DNA of 64,000 bases, taken from the NCBI GenBank assembly GCA_040702975.1, contig CP159990.1, forward strand, positions 1,364,001 through 1,428,000, given 5' to 3'. Positions 26,506 through 35,132 of the stretch are shown piece after piece. The translations under genes and the position numbers were made by a program. Position 1 is the first letter of the stretch. Every line of letters starts with the position of its first letter. This stretch comes from Roseburia hominis (GTDB lineage: Bacteria; Bacillota; Clostridia; Lachnospirales; Lachnospiraceae). The notes under the pieces are model-generated. The model had not been told where the DNA came from and searched no databases. It saw nothing but the letters and a program-made list of their open reading frames with translations.

Positions 26506-27330
26506 ATGAGACCTGTTACGAAAAAAACATGGATTAATGCAGTGCTGGGTGTTGTTTTTATTCTCCCACTATATTGGACGATTGTGACATCACTGAAGGA
26601 CAGAACGGAAATTTACGGCACACCGCCGAGCCTGTTTCCCAAAAAGCCGACACTTTCCAACTATATCCGAATTTTCACCTTGGAGGACGGACTGTATCTG
26701 GGATACTTTAAAAACACCGTGATCATAACAATCATAACGATCATCGTGATTGTCGTGGTGAGCGTGTTGGCGGGATATGGACTCTCAAAGCTGAAACTCA
26801 AAGGAAAAGGTCTGATGCTTGCCAGCATCATGGCAGCGATTATGATTCCGTTTCAGGCATTATTGAATCCGCTGTATTCGACCATGTCAAAGCTGGGCCT
26901 TTTAAATACGATGACGAGTATGGTTTTGATTTATGCGACCTTCCACTCTCCGTTCTGCATTTATATGATGAAAAATGCATTTGATATGATACCGGATAGT
27001 CTGCTGGAATCGGCAAAGCTGGATGGAGCCGGTTCGTTCAAAGTGTTCCTGAAAATATGCCTGCCGTTTACATGGTCATCCGTCGCCACAATCGCCGTTT
27101 ATGCCGCGTACACGACATGGAATGACTATCTGATTGCTTTGGTGTTCGGCAACAGTGATGCAATTAAGACGTTTAATGTGGGGCTTACGAACCTGGCAAT
27201 CAGCCAATACGGAACCGACTGGGGGCTTCTGACATCCAGCTCGATCGTAGGGCTGGTACCGATTTTGATCATGTTTGTATTTTTACAGAAGTATTTCATC
27301 AAGGGCATGTTGAGCGGTGCCTTAAAATAA
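26506..27330 (+). CDS. ABC sugar importer permease, MalG/UgpE type
   Basis: This 274-residue permease has about six hydrophobic helices and the EAA loop LLESAKLDGAGSFKVFLKIC followed by LPFTWSS. Its C-terminus (QKYFIKGMLSGALK) is the usual MalG ending. AGAGGAGGGG overlaps the end of the upstream gene, 12 bases away. It is the third gene of the arabinoside-type operon. Confidence 0.92.
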   Translation: MRPVTKKTWINAVLGVVFILPLYWTIVTSLKDRTEIYGTPPSLFPKKPTLSNYIRIFTLEDGLYLGYFKNTVIITIITIIVIVVVSVLAGYGLSKLKLKGKGLMLASIMAAIMIPFQALLNPLYSTMSKLGLLNTMTSMVLIYATFHSPFCIYMMKNAFDMIPDSLLESAKLDGAGSFKVFLKICLPFTWSSVATIAVYAAYTTWNDYLIALVFGNSDAIKTFNVGLTNLAISQYGTDWGLLTSSSIVGLVPILIMFVFLQKYFIKGMLSGALK

Positions 27331-27350
27331 AGAATGTTCGGAGGACGACT

Positions 27351-29246
27351 ATGATAAAAAGAAACAACAAGGCTATGAAAACATTTCTGATTCCGGAGGT
27401 GAAGGCGGAGGGATGGCTGAAAAGACAGCTTCAGGTTCAGATGGATGGTCTTACCGGGTGCCTGCATGAAGTCTGGGACAGTGTGGGAAGCTATTCCGGG
27501 TGGCTTGGAGGAACAGGGGAAAATTGGGAGAGAGCGCCTTATTATCTGGACGGACTTTTGCCGATTGCCTGGTACCTGAAAGACGAGAAGCGTTGGAATC
27601 TGGCCATGCGCTTTATTGAATGGACACTGAACAGCCAGGATGAAGAGGGAAACTTCGGCCCGGAGGCGAGCAAGCATGATTATTGGTCGCGGTATGTGAT
27701 GCTGAAAGTTCTGATACAGTATTACGAGATCAAGGAAGATGAGAGAGTCATTGAGTTTTTCGAGAATTACTTCAAGTATCTGTACAAGAAACTGCAACTT
27801 GTACCGGCAAAGCAGTGGTCCAGGGCCAGAGTCGGGGATTTGCTCTACTGTATTGAGTGGTATCTTGAAAAAAAGCCGAATGAAAATGTTTATTATCTGG
27901 TTGATATCTTGCGGGAACAGGCTCTGGACTGGGTGGACATCTTTGAAGAATTCCCGTTCGTGAGACCGGTGGGGTACTATTATAACTGGGAGAAGGAACT
28001 TGACCGTAATTCCAAGGATAATCTTGATGAGATGATCAACTATCATACACACCACATTGTGAATGTGACGATGGGATTTAAGTATCCGGCGATGCTGTCT
28101 TATTTTTACAGTGATAAGGATTATGAGGCGATTTCGATTAAGGGGATGAAAAGCGCGGAAAAGTATCACGGGGTGGCGACAGGTGCCGTCAATGGAGACG
28201 AGCATTTGAGCGGAAACGATCCGTCGCAGGGGGCGGAGCTATGCTCAATCGTGGAATATATGTTCAGCCTTCAGACGATGCTTGAGAGATTCGGCAATCC
28301 GTATTTTGGGGACAAATTGGAGCAGCTTGCCTACAACACACTCCCGGCGACGATTACCGAAGACTTCATGGCACACCAGTATTTGCAGCAGGCGAACCAG
28401 GTGCTGGTGAGTAAGGCACCGAGACAGTGGTTCAACAATAATGAGGAGGCAAACATGTTTGGCCTTGAGCCCAATTTTGGGTGCTGTACGGCGAACATGC
28501 ATCAGGGATGGCCGAAGTTCGTGAAAAGCCTTTGGTATCTGGAAGGGGACAGGACGGTCGTATCCATGGTGTTTGCGCCGAGCAGCCTGAACACGAGGGT
28601 GGAAGGAAATGATGTGTACATACAAATGCGCACGGAATATCCGTTTAAAAATAAAATCGAGTACAAGATTGAGAAAGCCGAAAATCTCAGCATGAAGATC
28701 CGGGTGCCGGGCTGGTGCAAAGAATTTGAACTGAAAAAGAACGGCGAGTGGATTGCGGGTCAAAACTCCGGCTTCTATGTGGATGGCTTTGTGATGGTGG
28801 AAGGTCTGACAGGCGGGGACAATCTTGAATTCACTTTGCAGATGGAGATTCGCCGTTCCAAATGGTTTCGTGACAGTATGGCGATTGAGAGAGGTCCACT
28901 GGTTTATGCGCTGGATATGAAAGAGAACTGGCATGTTGTAAAGGAGGTCGCGGGAGTGAAGGACTATGAAGTGTACCCGGAAAGTCCTTGGAATTACGCG
29001 ATTGGGGCGAACTGTGAGATTGAGGTGGAAGAGCAGGAGGTGGGAGCTATACCGTTCTCAAAGAAAACGCCACCTGTGATTCTGACCACGAAAGGCAGAC
29101 GCCTGGAAGACTGGGGAATCGAAAGAAACAGCGCGGGACCTGTGCCTGCAAGTCCTGTGGTGACAAGTAGCGGGGAGGAAAAGATACAGTTGATTCCATA
29201 TGGCTGTACGAAGCTTCGGGTCACACAATTTCCTTATTATAATTAA
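27351..29246 (+). CDS. Beta-L-arabinofuranosidase-like glycoside hydrolase (GH127, DUF1680)
   Basis: This 631-residue protein lacks a signal peptide and would act in the cytoplasm on imported oligosaccharides. It has the GH127/DUF1680 layout: an alpha/alpha barrel over the first 400 residues, with the Glu/Cys metal site EXC in AELCSIVEYMFS and the double cysteine in FGCCTANMHQGWPKF, and beta-sandwich domains after that. In the characterised enzyme HypBA1 a zinc-bound cysteine of this pair is the nucleophile; both cysteines and the glutamate are present here. TTCGGAGG precedes the ATG. Other related families of DUF1680 act on different sugars, so exact specificity is open. Confidence 0.85.
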   Translation: MIKRNNKAMKTFLIPEVKAEGWLKRQLQVQMDGLTGCLHEVWDSVGSYSGWLGGTGENWERAPYYLDGLLPIAWYLKDEKRWNLAMRFIEWTLNSQDEEGNFGPEASKHDYWSRYVMLKVLIQYYEIKEDERVIEFFENYFKYLYKKLQLVPAKQWSRARVGDLLYCIEWYLEKKPNENVYYLVDILREQALDWVDIFEEFPFVRPVGYYYNWEKELDRNSKDNLDEMINYHTHHIVNVTMGFKYPAMLSYFYSDKDYEAISIKGMKSAEKYHGVATGAVNGDEHLSGNDPSQGAELCSIVEYMFSLQTMLERFGNPYFGDKLEQLAYNTLPATITEDFMAHQYLQQANQVLVSKAPRQWFNNNEEANMFGLEPNFGCCTANMHQGWPKFVKSLWYLEGDRTVVSMVFAPSSLNTRVEGNDVYIQMRTEYPFKNKIEYKIEKAENLSMKIRVPGWCKEFELKKNGEWIAGQNSGFYVDGFVMVEGLTGGDNLEFTLQMEIRRSKWFRDSMAIERGPLVYALDMKENWHVVKEVAGVKDYEVYPESPWNYAIGANCEIEVEEQEVGAIPFSKKTPPVILTTKGRRLEDWGIERNSAGPVPASPVVTSSGEEKIQLIPYGCTKLRVTQFPYYN

Positions 29247-29264
29247 ATTATTTCTATCGTATAG

Positions 29265-29311
29265 AAAAGCACCGACGGGGCAGTTCAAAATGGCTGTCCC
29301 GCCGACGCTTT
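29265..29311. terminator. Convergent terminator after the GH127 gene
   Basis: AAAAGCACCGACGGGGCAG pairs with CTGTCCCGCCGACGCTTT. The minus strand ends in TTTT and the plus strand in CTTTGT. It separates the GH127 gene from the convergent DUF5721 gene. Confidence 0.7.
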
Positions 29312-29397
29312 GTCCGGTTATGAGGTTGTCCTTGCGGAGCTTGTGGTCCCTCCGATGTGAAGGAGATGACTGCCGGGGACTGTGGATGGCCGATACC

Positions 29398-29898
29398 TTA
29401 GCCGAGGATTTCAAAAGGGATCTCATACTTGACAAAGATTCTCTGTGCCATCTTATCCCACGCCTGTTCCAGCGATTTGTCCAGTGTAAAGAGATTCAAG
29501 GAGGTTCCCGTCGTGCAGGCAAGCTGTGTGCCGTCGTATTTAAAATTCAGATATAGACCCTGTACATCTCCCGCTGAGAAGGCAAGCTCTTCCCGAGCGA
29601 TCAAACGTGCGATGTTCGGCGCAGCAAGCGACAGCACAATGTGAAATCCAAGAGGGGTGCGCTTCCCCCTGATGATGGAGAAGCAGAATTCCCGCTGCTC
29701 TTTCCACAGTGCATATTCCCGCTCAGGAACCGCAGGATCGTCCTGCGTTTGACGGTAGAATTCTTTTTTTAACCGTCCGTCGATCTGAAAGGTATTGAAT
29801 GTCGTGATTTCCCCTTCTATGAATAAAAAAGAGTCAAATGCAGAGCTAAGTAAAAGCTGGTTCATGCATTTTTTGGTATCCAGTGAAAAAATAAGCAT
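29398..29898 (-). CDS. DUF5721-like protein
   Basis: This 166-residue protein of unknown function resembles a Lachnospiraceae family I know as DUF5721. It shares the core FDSFLFIEGEITTFNTFQID and KREFCFSIIRGKRTPLGFHI spans, QGLYLNFKYDG and the ending TGTSLNLFTLDKSLEQAWD. It has no signal or membrane helix. The start at 29898 is preferred over an earlier ATG because AGGAGGAC lies directly before it. It stands alone, convergent to the GH127 gene. Confidence 0.75.
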   Translation of the reverse strand: MLIFSLDTKKCMNQLLLSSAFDSFLFIEGEITTFNTFQIDGRLKKEFYRQTQDDPAVPEREYALWKEQREFCFSIIRGKRTPLGFHIVLSLAAPNIARLIAREELAFSAGDVQGLYLNFKYDGTQLACTTGTSLNLFTLDKSLEQAWDKMAQRIFVKYEIPFEILG

Positions 29899-30021
29899 AA
29901 GTCCTCCTGATGACAAGCCAAAGATCATTGAAAAAATTCATATAGATTCCTGTGCTTTAGTATAGCACACCGGAAGATAAAATGCATTGTATTTTTCGGT
30001 GATTACAAAACGAAAAATGAG

Positions 30022-30050
30022 TTGTGTAATGAAGGCAAATCGGCTATACT
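30022..30050 (+). promoter_or_regulatory. Promoter of the acylation locus
   Basis: TTGTGT (30022) and TATACT (30045) are 17 bases apart, about 100 bases before the first start codon at 30151. It explains why the in-frame ATG at 30022 is not used. Confidence 0.6.
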
Positions 30051-30150
30051 TTTAGGTAGGCATAAAATGCATCACGCGGTTTTGGACATTGCGATATCGG
30101 GAGAGTGGTGCGTGGGTGCAAGGCTTAAGCGAAAGGAACAGTGGAATGTG

Positions 30151-30933
30151 ATGAAGCACGTACACGTGGACAAAGAACGTCTTGAAGATATCAAACGAAA
30201 AAAGATGTTTATCGTTATAGCAGCCGTCATTGTTGTATTGACTGTGATTCTGTGCGTTGTATTAGGGCGGATGGCGGCCCTCGAGGTGGATACGAAGAAA
30301 GGTATCGAGAAGATCAGAGAACTGGAAAAAACGGATATCACGCCAATAGAGGGAGCAATCAGCCAGATTGAAGAAAAAGACAGGAAAGAAGAGGAGGACT
30401 GGAAGAATCGTCCCCTTTCTGAAAAATTTGCAAATGCGGTGATTCTGGGCGACTCTATTACCAGTGGCTTTTTGGATTATCAGGTGCTTGATTCGTCGAC
30501 AGTAGTGGCGGAGCTGGGAGTACATTTGCATGAGCTTGACCCGCTGATTGAGACTACGGCAAACTTAAAGCCCAAAGTGTTATTTCTGGCGTTGGGGCTC
30601 AATGACGTTTCAGCGACCAAGGGAGATACAGGGCTGTTCATTGAGCGGTATGATGCGGTAATAAAGACCTTGCGGGAAAAACTTCCGGGGACGCAGATTT
30701 ATGTAAATCTGATTCTACCGGTGAAAGAAAAGGCGATCGAGAAGTATCCGGATTATGCAAGGATAGCGGAGTATAATGAAGCGCTTTCAAAGTATTGTAA
30801 GGAGCAGAAGATACCGGTCATTGATAATAGTAGTCTGGTGAAGGACGAGTATTATGAGCCGGACGGAGAGCATGTGAAAAAGGAGTATTACCCCTTGTGG
30901 GCAGAACATATGGCGGAGGAAGCCGGAATATGA
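30151..30933 (+). CDS. Membrane-anchored SGNH/GDSL hydrolase
   Basis: This 260-residue protein has one N-terminal membrane helix (MFIVIAAVIVVLTVILCVVL) and an extracellular SGNH domain. Block I is VILGDSITSGF, block III is LGLNDVS, and the catalytic Asp-His pair is in DGEHVKKEYYPLW. Such enzymes transfer or remove acyl groups on surface glycans. It is the first gene in a four-gene set with DUF4358, MBOAT and DHHW proteins, implying a role in O-acylation of a cell-surface polymer. The ATG at 30151 is chosen as the first start after the promoter with GAAAGGAAC upstream; the spacing is not ideal. Confidence 0.82.
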   Translation: MKHVHVDKERLEDIKRKKMFIVIAAVIVVLTVILCVVLGRMAALEVDTKKGIEKIRELEKTDITPIEGAISQIEEKDRKEEEDWKNRPLSEKFANAVILGDSITSGFLDYQVLDSSTVVAELGVHLHELDPLIETTANLKPKVLFLALGLNDVSATKGDTGLFIERYDAVIKTLREKLPGTQIYVNLILPVKEKAIEKYPDYARIAEYNEALSKYCKEQKIPVIDNSSLVKDEYYEPDGEHVKKEYYPLWAEHMAEEAGI

Positions 30934-31439
30934 CGGAGATAAAAGAGAAAAATAGGCGCAAACGTTCCGTAGATATCCTTAGTATCCTGCGTTATGGAAT
31001 GCTGGCGGTTTTAGTGATCTATGTCGGGCTTTTGTTTTGGACGAGCGACGATAAAGACGCCGCGTTTGATACGGTGGCGTCCGAAATAGAAAAAGTAGTG
31101 GATACGGAAGCGATGAAGCGGGCGGGGAGCCAGGAACTCAAGCGCCTGTACGGATTAAATGAGAAAGATTACGACGGGGTCCTCCTGTATTACAATCAGG
31201 CGACCATGAATGTGGAAGAGGTATTTGTGGTGCGCGCAAAGACAAAGAAGGAGGCGCGTGAGGTACTGGACGCGGCGATTTCCCGCCGGGATATTCAGAT
31301 TCAGAATTTTGAGGGATATGGAGCAGAGCAGGTGGATTTGCTAAAGAACGCAATCGTGAAGCAAAAAGGGCACTATGTACTGTTTGTCGTTTCGCCGGAA
31401 GCGGCAAAATACGAGAAGGCCTTTGAACGTGCTTTGTAG
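30930..31439 (+). CDS. DUF4358 membrane protein
   Basis: This 169-residue protein has one N-terminal membrane helix (LSILRYGMLAVLVIYVGLLF) and a DUF4358 domain, containing KRLYGLNEKDYDGVLLYYNQ. The ATG overlaps the upstream stop as ATGA. DUF4358 genes regularly accompany MBOAT/SGNH acylation genes in this group, and I base the name on that pattern and on sequence likeness. It probably supports or regulates acyl transfer; no catalytic site is evident. Confidence 0.75.
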   Translation: MTEIKEKNRRKRSVDILSILRYGMLAVLVIYVGLLFWTSDDKDAAFDTVASEIEKVVDTEAMKRAGSQELKRLYGLNEKDYDGVLLYYNQATMNVEEVFVVRAKTKKEAREVLDAAISRRDIQIQNFEGYGAEQVDLLKNAIVKQKGHYVLFVVSPEAAKYEKAFERAL

Positions 31440-31465
31440 TAAGATGCCTGGAAGGAAGTAGGAAC

Positions 31466-32866
31466 ATGTTATTCAGCAGCGTTACGTTTTTATTTACATT
31501 TTTGCCAATTACATTACTGATTTATTATCTGGTGCCGCGGAAGGGAAAGAATGTGGTGCTTTTGATCTGTTCGCTCCTGTTCTATGCCTGGGGCGAGCCG
31601 GTATACCTGTTCCTGATGGTGATCTCTATTTTGTTTAACTATTTCAGTGGGATCGATATTGCCAGGAATGAGGGAAGGCCGGGGGCAAGGAGGCGAAGCC
31701 TTGTATTTACGGTCGTCGTGAATTTGTTGATTCTGGGATTCTTTAAATATTATGGATTTGTGCTGGAGAATCTGAATGCGGTACTGCCGTTCCACATTCC
31801 CTACAGAGAGCTGGCACTTCCGATTGGAATCTCCTTCTATACGTTCCAGACACTTTCTTATATAATAGATGTATATCGGGGTAAGGTCCCGGTGCAGGTA
31901 AATCCGATTGATTTCGGAGCATACGTCTCCATGTTTCCGCAGCTTATTGCGGGGCCGATCGTGCGGTATGCGGATGTGGAAAAACAGCTTAAGGACAGGC
32001 AGGAGACCTGGGAGAAGTTCGGCCAGGGCGTGATTTTCTTTATCATCGGGCTGGCAAAAAAGATTCTGCTTGCCAATACCATCGGGGCGATCCACACGGA
32101 GATTACGGGTATGGCAGATAAGTCGGTCCTGACCGCCTGGTTAGGGGCGCTGGCATTTACCTTCCAGATTTATTTTGATTTTAGTGGATATTCCGATATG
32201 GCGGTGGGATTGGGAAAAATGTTCGGGTTTGAGTTCATTCGGAATTTCAATTATCCTTACATTTCCCACAGTGTGACGGAATTCTGGAGGAGATGGCACA
32301 TTTCTCTTGGTAGCTGGTTCCGGGAGTACGTGTATATCCCGCTGGGGGGAAATCGTGTTTCCGTGCCTCGCCATTTGCTGAACCTTCTGATTGTCTGGTT
32401 CCTGACGGGACTTTGGCACGGGGCAAGCTGGAATTTTGTGGCGTGGGGAATGTACTACGGACTGATACTGATCATTGAGAAATATGTGACCGGAAGGCTG
32501 CTTGCGAAGCTGCCGGAGATAGCCCAGATCGTGTATAATATGTTGCTTGTGATCATAGGCTGGGTATTCTTTTTCAGCCCAGGACTTTCGGAGGCCGTCA
32601 CATATCTTGGCAATATGGTGGGAGCCGGTGCGGCTGGAATCGTGGACAGGGAAGCCTTCTATCTGATCACGACCCACTGGCTGTTGTGGGTGATGGTGAT
32701 CGTGGGCAGTACGCCGGTCATGCATCGCTTGGTCAGAGTGCTGTGTTTCGACGAGGAACGCCCCAGGACCGCTGTTTGCAGCGTGCTTTATATGGGAATA
32801 TTTTTACTGAGCATTGCATATCTGGTAACGGAAACTTATAATCCATTTTTATATTTTAGATTTTAA
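31466..32866 (+). CDS. MBOAT family O-acyltransferase
   Basis: This 466-residue polytopic membrane protein resembles AlgI/PatA-like enzymes, with RKGKNVVLLICSLLFYAWGE, the region IGISFYTFQTLSYIIDVYRG, PQLIAGPIVRY and the conserved histidine in LTGLWHGASWNF. It would move acyl (usually acetyl) groups across the membrane to an extracellular acceptor. GGAAGTAGGAAC before the ATG supports this start. It is followed by a DHHW-type protein that likely performs the outer transfer. Confidence 0.93.
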   Translation: MLFSSVTFLFTFLPITLLIYYLVPRKGKNVVLLICSLLFYAWGEPVYLFLMVISILFNYFSGIDIARNEGRPGARRRSLVFTVVVNLLILGFFKYYGFVLENLNAVLPFHIPYRELALPIGISFYTFQTLSYIIDVYRGKVPVQVNPIDFGAYVSMFPQLIAGPIVRYADVEKQLKDRQETWEKFGQGVIFFIIGLAKKILLANTIGAIHTEITGMADKSVLTAWLGALAFTFQIYFDFSGYSDMAVGLGKMFGFEFIRNFNYPYISHSVTEFWRRWHISLGSWFREYVYIPLGGNRVSVPRHLLNLLIVWFLTGLWHGASWNFVAWGMYYGLILIIEKYVTGRLLAKLPEIAQIVYNMLLVIIGWVFFFSPGLSEAVTYLGNMVGAGAAGIVDREAFYLITTHWLLWVMVIVGSTPVMHRLVRVLCFDEERPRTAVCSVLYMGIFLLSIAYLVTETYNPFLYFRF

Positions 32867-32875
32867 AGGAATAGT

Positions 32876-34231
32876 ATGGAAGCAGATAACGAGAGACGAA
32901 AGAGAAAAAAGACAGAGAAAGGCAAGAGAAAAAGGTCAGATAGAAAAGCGGTGGCTCTAAAGGGGCAGAAGCGCATTTATGTGACGATGACGGGTGTATT
33001 TTTGCTGGTTATGGTGATTTTTTGTGCTTTGAATCTGCTGCATAAGGACCAGGCATTTTCAGAGAAGGAGAACCGGGTATTGTCCCAGCGTCCGCAGGTC
33101 ACTTTTGGAAATATTTCAAACGGACGGTTCATGGAGCAGTATGAGAGCTACCGGGCCGATCAGATGACCGGGCGGAATCTCTGGGTGCAGGTGAAGACTT
33201 TTGCGGACAGCGTTGGCGGGAAAAAGGAGGAGAACGGCATATTTAACGGAAAAGACAGCTATCTCCTGGAGGATATTGCCGTGCCGGACGAAGAGAATCT
33301 GAAGGAGAATCTGGAAGCGATGCAGAATTTCCGCAGCGCGTATGGCGAGGTGCCTATGCACGTGATACTTGTGCCCAATGCGGCAAATATTTTGAAAAAT
33401 AAACTTCCTATGCTGGCTGTGACGGCAGATCAGAGTAAGCTGATCGAGGGCGTGCATGCCAAGTTGGGGGCGGAGTTTGATTGGATCGACGCACAGAAGG
33501 CGCTTAAGGCACAGAAGGATCTGGCAATTTATTATCGGACGGATCATCACTGGACGACGCTGGGGGCTTATGAGGTGTTCAAAGCCGCGAAAGAGCAGCT
33601 TGGACTGGCCGAGAAAGAGGAAATTCCGATGAAGGCCTACGGGGTGTCCAATACGTTTAACGGGACACTTTCGGCGGTGAGCGGGTATCAGACAGGTTAT
33701 AAAGAAGCAATCTACATTTACCTTCCCGAAGGGGAGAACGTGCCGCAGATCGTGGTAAATTATGTGGAGGAGCAGAAGAAGACGGCGTCGCTTTATGATT
33801 CCGAAAAGCTCGGCGAGCGAGACCAGTACGCGGTGTTCCTTGGTGGAAATCATGCGGTCGTGGACATCAAATCCACGCTGGAGGGCGGTGAGAGGCTTCT
33901 GGTAATCAAGGATTCTTATGCGAATTGTTTTATCCCGTTCCTTGCACCATATTATAGGGAGATCGTGGTGGTAGACCCCAGATATTATACTGGGGATCTG
34001 GATCAGATCATGGTGGAAAAAAAGATTGACAGGGTATTATTTCTCTATAGCGGGAATACATTTTTTGAAGACAGGGTGTTGTCCGGCGTGCTTAATACAG
34101 CGGGCGATATTATGGAAAATATGGAGAATGACTCCGAAAGCGGCGAGGGGAATTCCGCTGAAAGTGGTGAAGAGAATTCCTCTGAAAGCGGTGGGGAAGA
34201 TGCCGGAAACCAGGAAGAGAGCAAAGAGTAG
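32876..34231 (+). CDS. DHHW family protein, AlgX/AlgJ-like acetylation partner
   Basis: This 451-residue protein has a Lys/Arg-rich cytoplasmic tail, one membrane helix (VTMTGVFLLVMVIFCALNLL), and an extracellular SGNH-like domain with the hallmark YYRTDHHWTTLGAY and a later VIKDSYANCF nucleophile element. An acidic Ser/Glu/Gly-rich tail with repeated SGEENSSES-type units closes it (about 410-451). DHHW proteins are genetic partners of MBOAT enzymes. The ATG is ten bases after the MBOAT stop. The tail repeats are simple and may vary in length. Confidence 0.88.
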   Translation: MEADNERRKRKKTEKGKRKRSDRKAVALKGQKRIYVTMTGVFLLVMVIFCALNLLHKDQAFSEKENRVLSQRPQVTFGNISNGRFMEQYESYRADQMTGRNLWVQVKTFADSVGGKKEENGIFNGKDSYLLEDIAVPDEENLKENLEAMQNFRSAYGEVPMHVILVPNAANILKNKLPMLAVTADQSKLIEGVHAKLGAEFDWIDAQKALKAQKDLAIYYRTDHHWTTLGAYEVFKAAKEQLGLAEKEEIPMKAYGVSNTFNGTLSAVSGYQTGYKEAIYIYLPEGENVPQIVVNYVEEQKKTASLYDSEKLGERDQYAVFLGGNHAVVDIKSTLEGGERLLVIKDSYANCFIPFLAPYYREIVVVDPRYYTGDLDQIMVEKKIDRVLFLYSGNTFFEDRVLSGVLNTAGDIMENMENDSESGEGNSAESGEENSSESGGEDAGNQEESKE

Positions 34232-34240
34232 GTTGAGAGT

Positions 34241-35029
34241 GTGGCAAATAAAATAGAAGAACAGTTTCAAAATAAACAGACAGGCGGCCAGGTCCGCCTG
34301 AACAAATTTATAAGCGAGGCAGGAATCTGTTCCCGCAGGGAGGCGGATCGGCTGATCGCAGAAGGGCGCGTCACGGTGGACGGGGTGAAGGCGCAGCCTG
34401 GAATGAAGGTGGAACCATATCAGGAGGTGCGTGTGGGCCGCAAGGTGATTGCACGCCGGGAGAAGATGGTCGTGCTTGCCGTCAATAAGCCCCGTGGTAT
34501 TGTGTGTACGGAGGAGAGAAGAGAGCGGGACAGTATCGTGCGTTTCCTAAACTATCCGACCAGGATCACATACGTAGGAAGGCTTGACAAGGATTCAGAG
34601 GGGCTGCTTCTGATGACGAATAACGGGGATATCATCAATAAAATGATGCGCGCCGGAAATCGTCATGAAAAGGAGTACAAGGTGACGGTGGATAAGCTGG
34701 TTACAGAGGAATTTCTTCGGAACATGTCTAAGGGAGTTCCGATTCTGGATACCGTGACAAGACCGTGTAAAACGGAGAAAATCGGGAAATATAAGTTCAG
34801 GATCATTCTGACCCAGGGGCTGAACCGCCAGATTCGCCGTATGTGTGAGGCGTTGGGATATCAGGTGAAGTCTCTTCTGCGTGTGCGGGTGATGAATATT
34901 GAATTGGGGGATCTAAAGCCGGGAGAATACAGAAATCTGACGGACCAGGAGTTGAATGAATTGTACAACGGTATTAAAGATTCCTCGAATGAAACATTGT
35001 ATAAGAAGATAGAGGATACGAAACGGTAA
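34241..35029 (+). CDS. rluF: 23S rRNA pseudouridine synthase, RluF type
   Basis: This 262-residue enzyme begins with an S4 RNA-binding domain (VRLNKFISEAGICSRREADR) and has the catalytic aspartate in YVGRLDKDSEGLLLMTNNGD. It also has the RluB/E/F-type loop TRPCKTEKIG and GLNRQIRRMCEALGYQVK. The sequence RAGNRHEKEYKVTVDKLVTE resembles E. coli RluF, which modifies U2604. The GTG start at 34241 is near a weak AGGTTGAGAG site, nine bases after the previous gene. It is unrelated in function to the acylation set. Confidence 0.9.
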   Translation: MANKIEEQFQNKQTGGQVRLNKFISEAGICSRREADRLIAEGRVTVDGVKAQPGMKVEPYQEVRVGRKVIARREKMVVLAVNKPRGIVCTEERRERDSIVRFLNYPTRITYVGRLDKDSEGLLLMTNNGDIINKMMRAGNRHEKEYKVTVDKLVTEEFLRNMSKGVPILDTVTRPCKTEKIGKYKFRIILTQGLNRQIRRMCEALGYQVKSLLRVRVMNIELGDLKPGEYRNLTDQELNELYNGIKDSSNETLYKKIEDTKR

Positions 35030-35132
35030 AAGGAGTAAAATGGTAAGAGTCACGTGAAAAGTTCAGAGTGAAATTTCCAAGAAATAAATGATAGAAAGTA
35101 AATGATAGGATATAAATAATAGAAGAGCAGGA

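Noticed and set aside
35080..35125. Repeated AAATGATAGRA-like units before ligA
   Set aside because: Short, AT-rich and imperfect; low-complexity sequence is a sufficient explanation.
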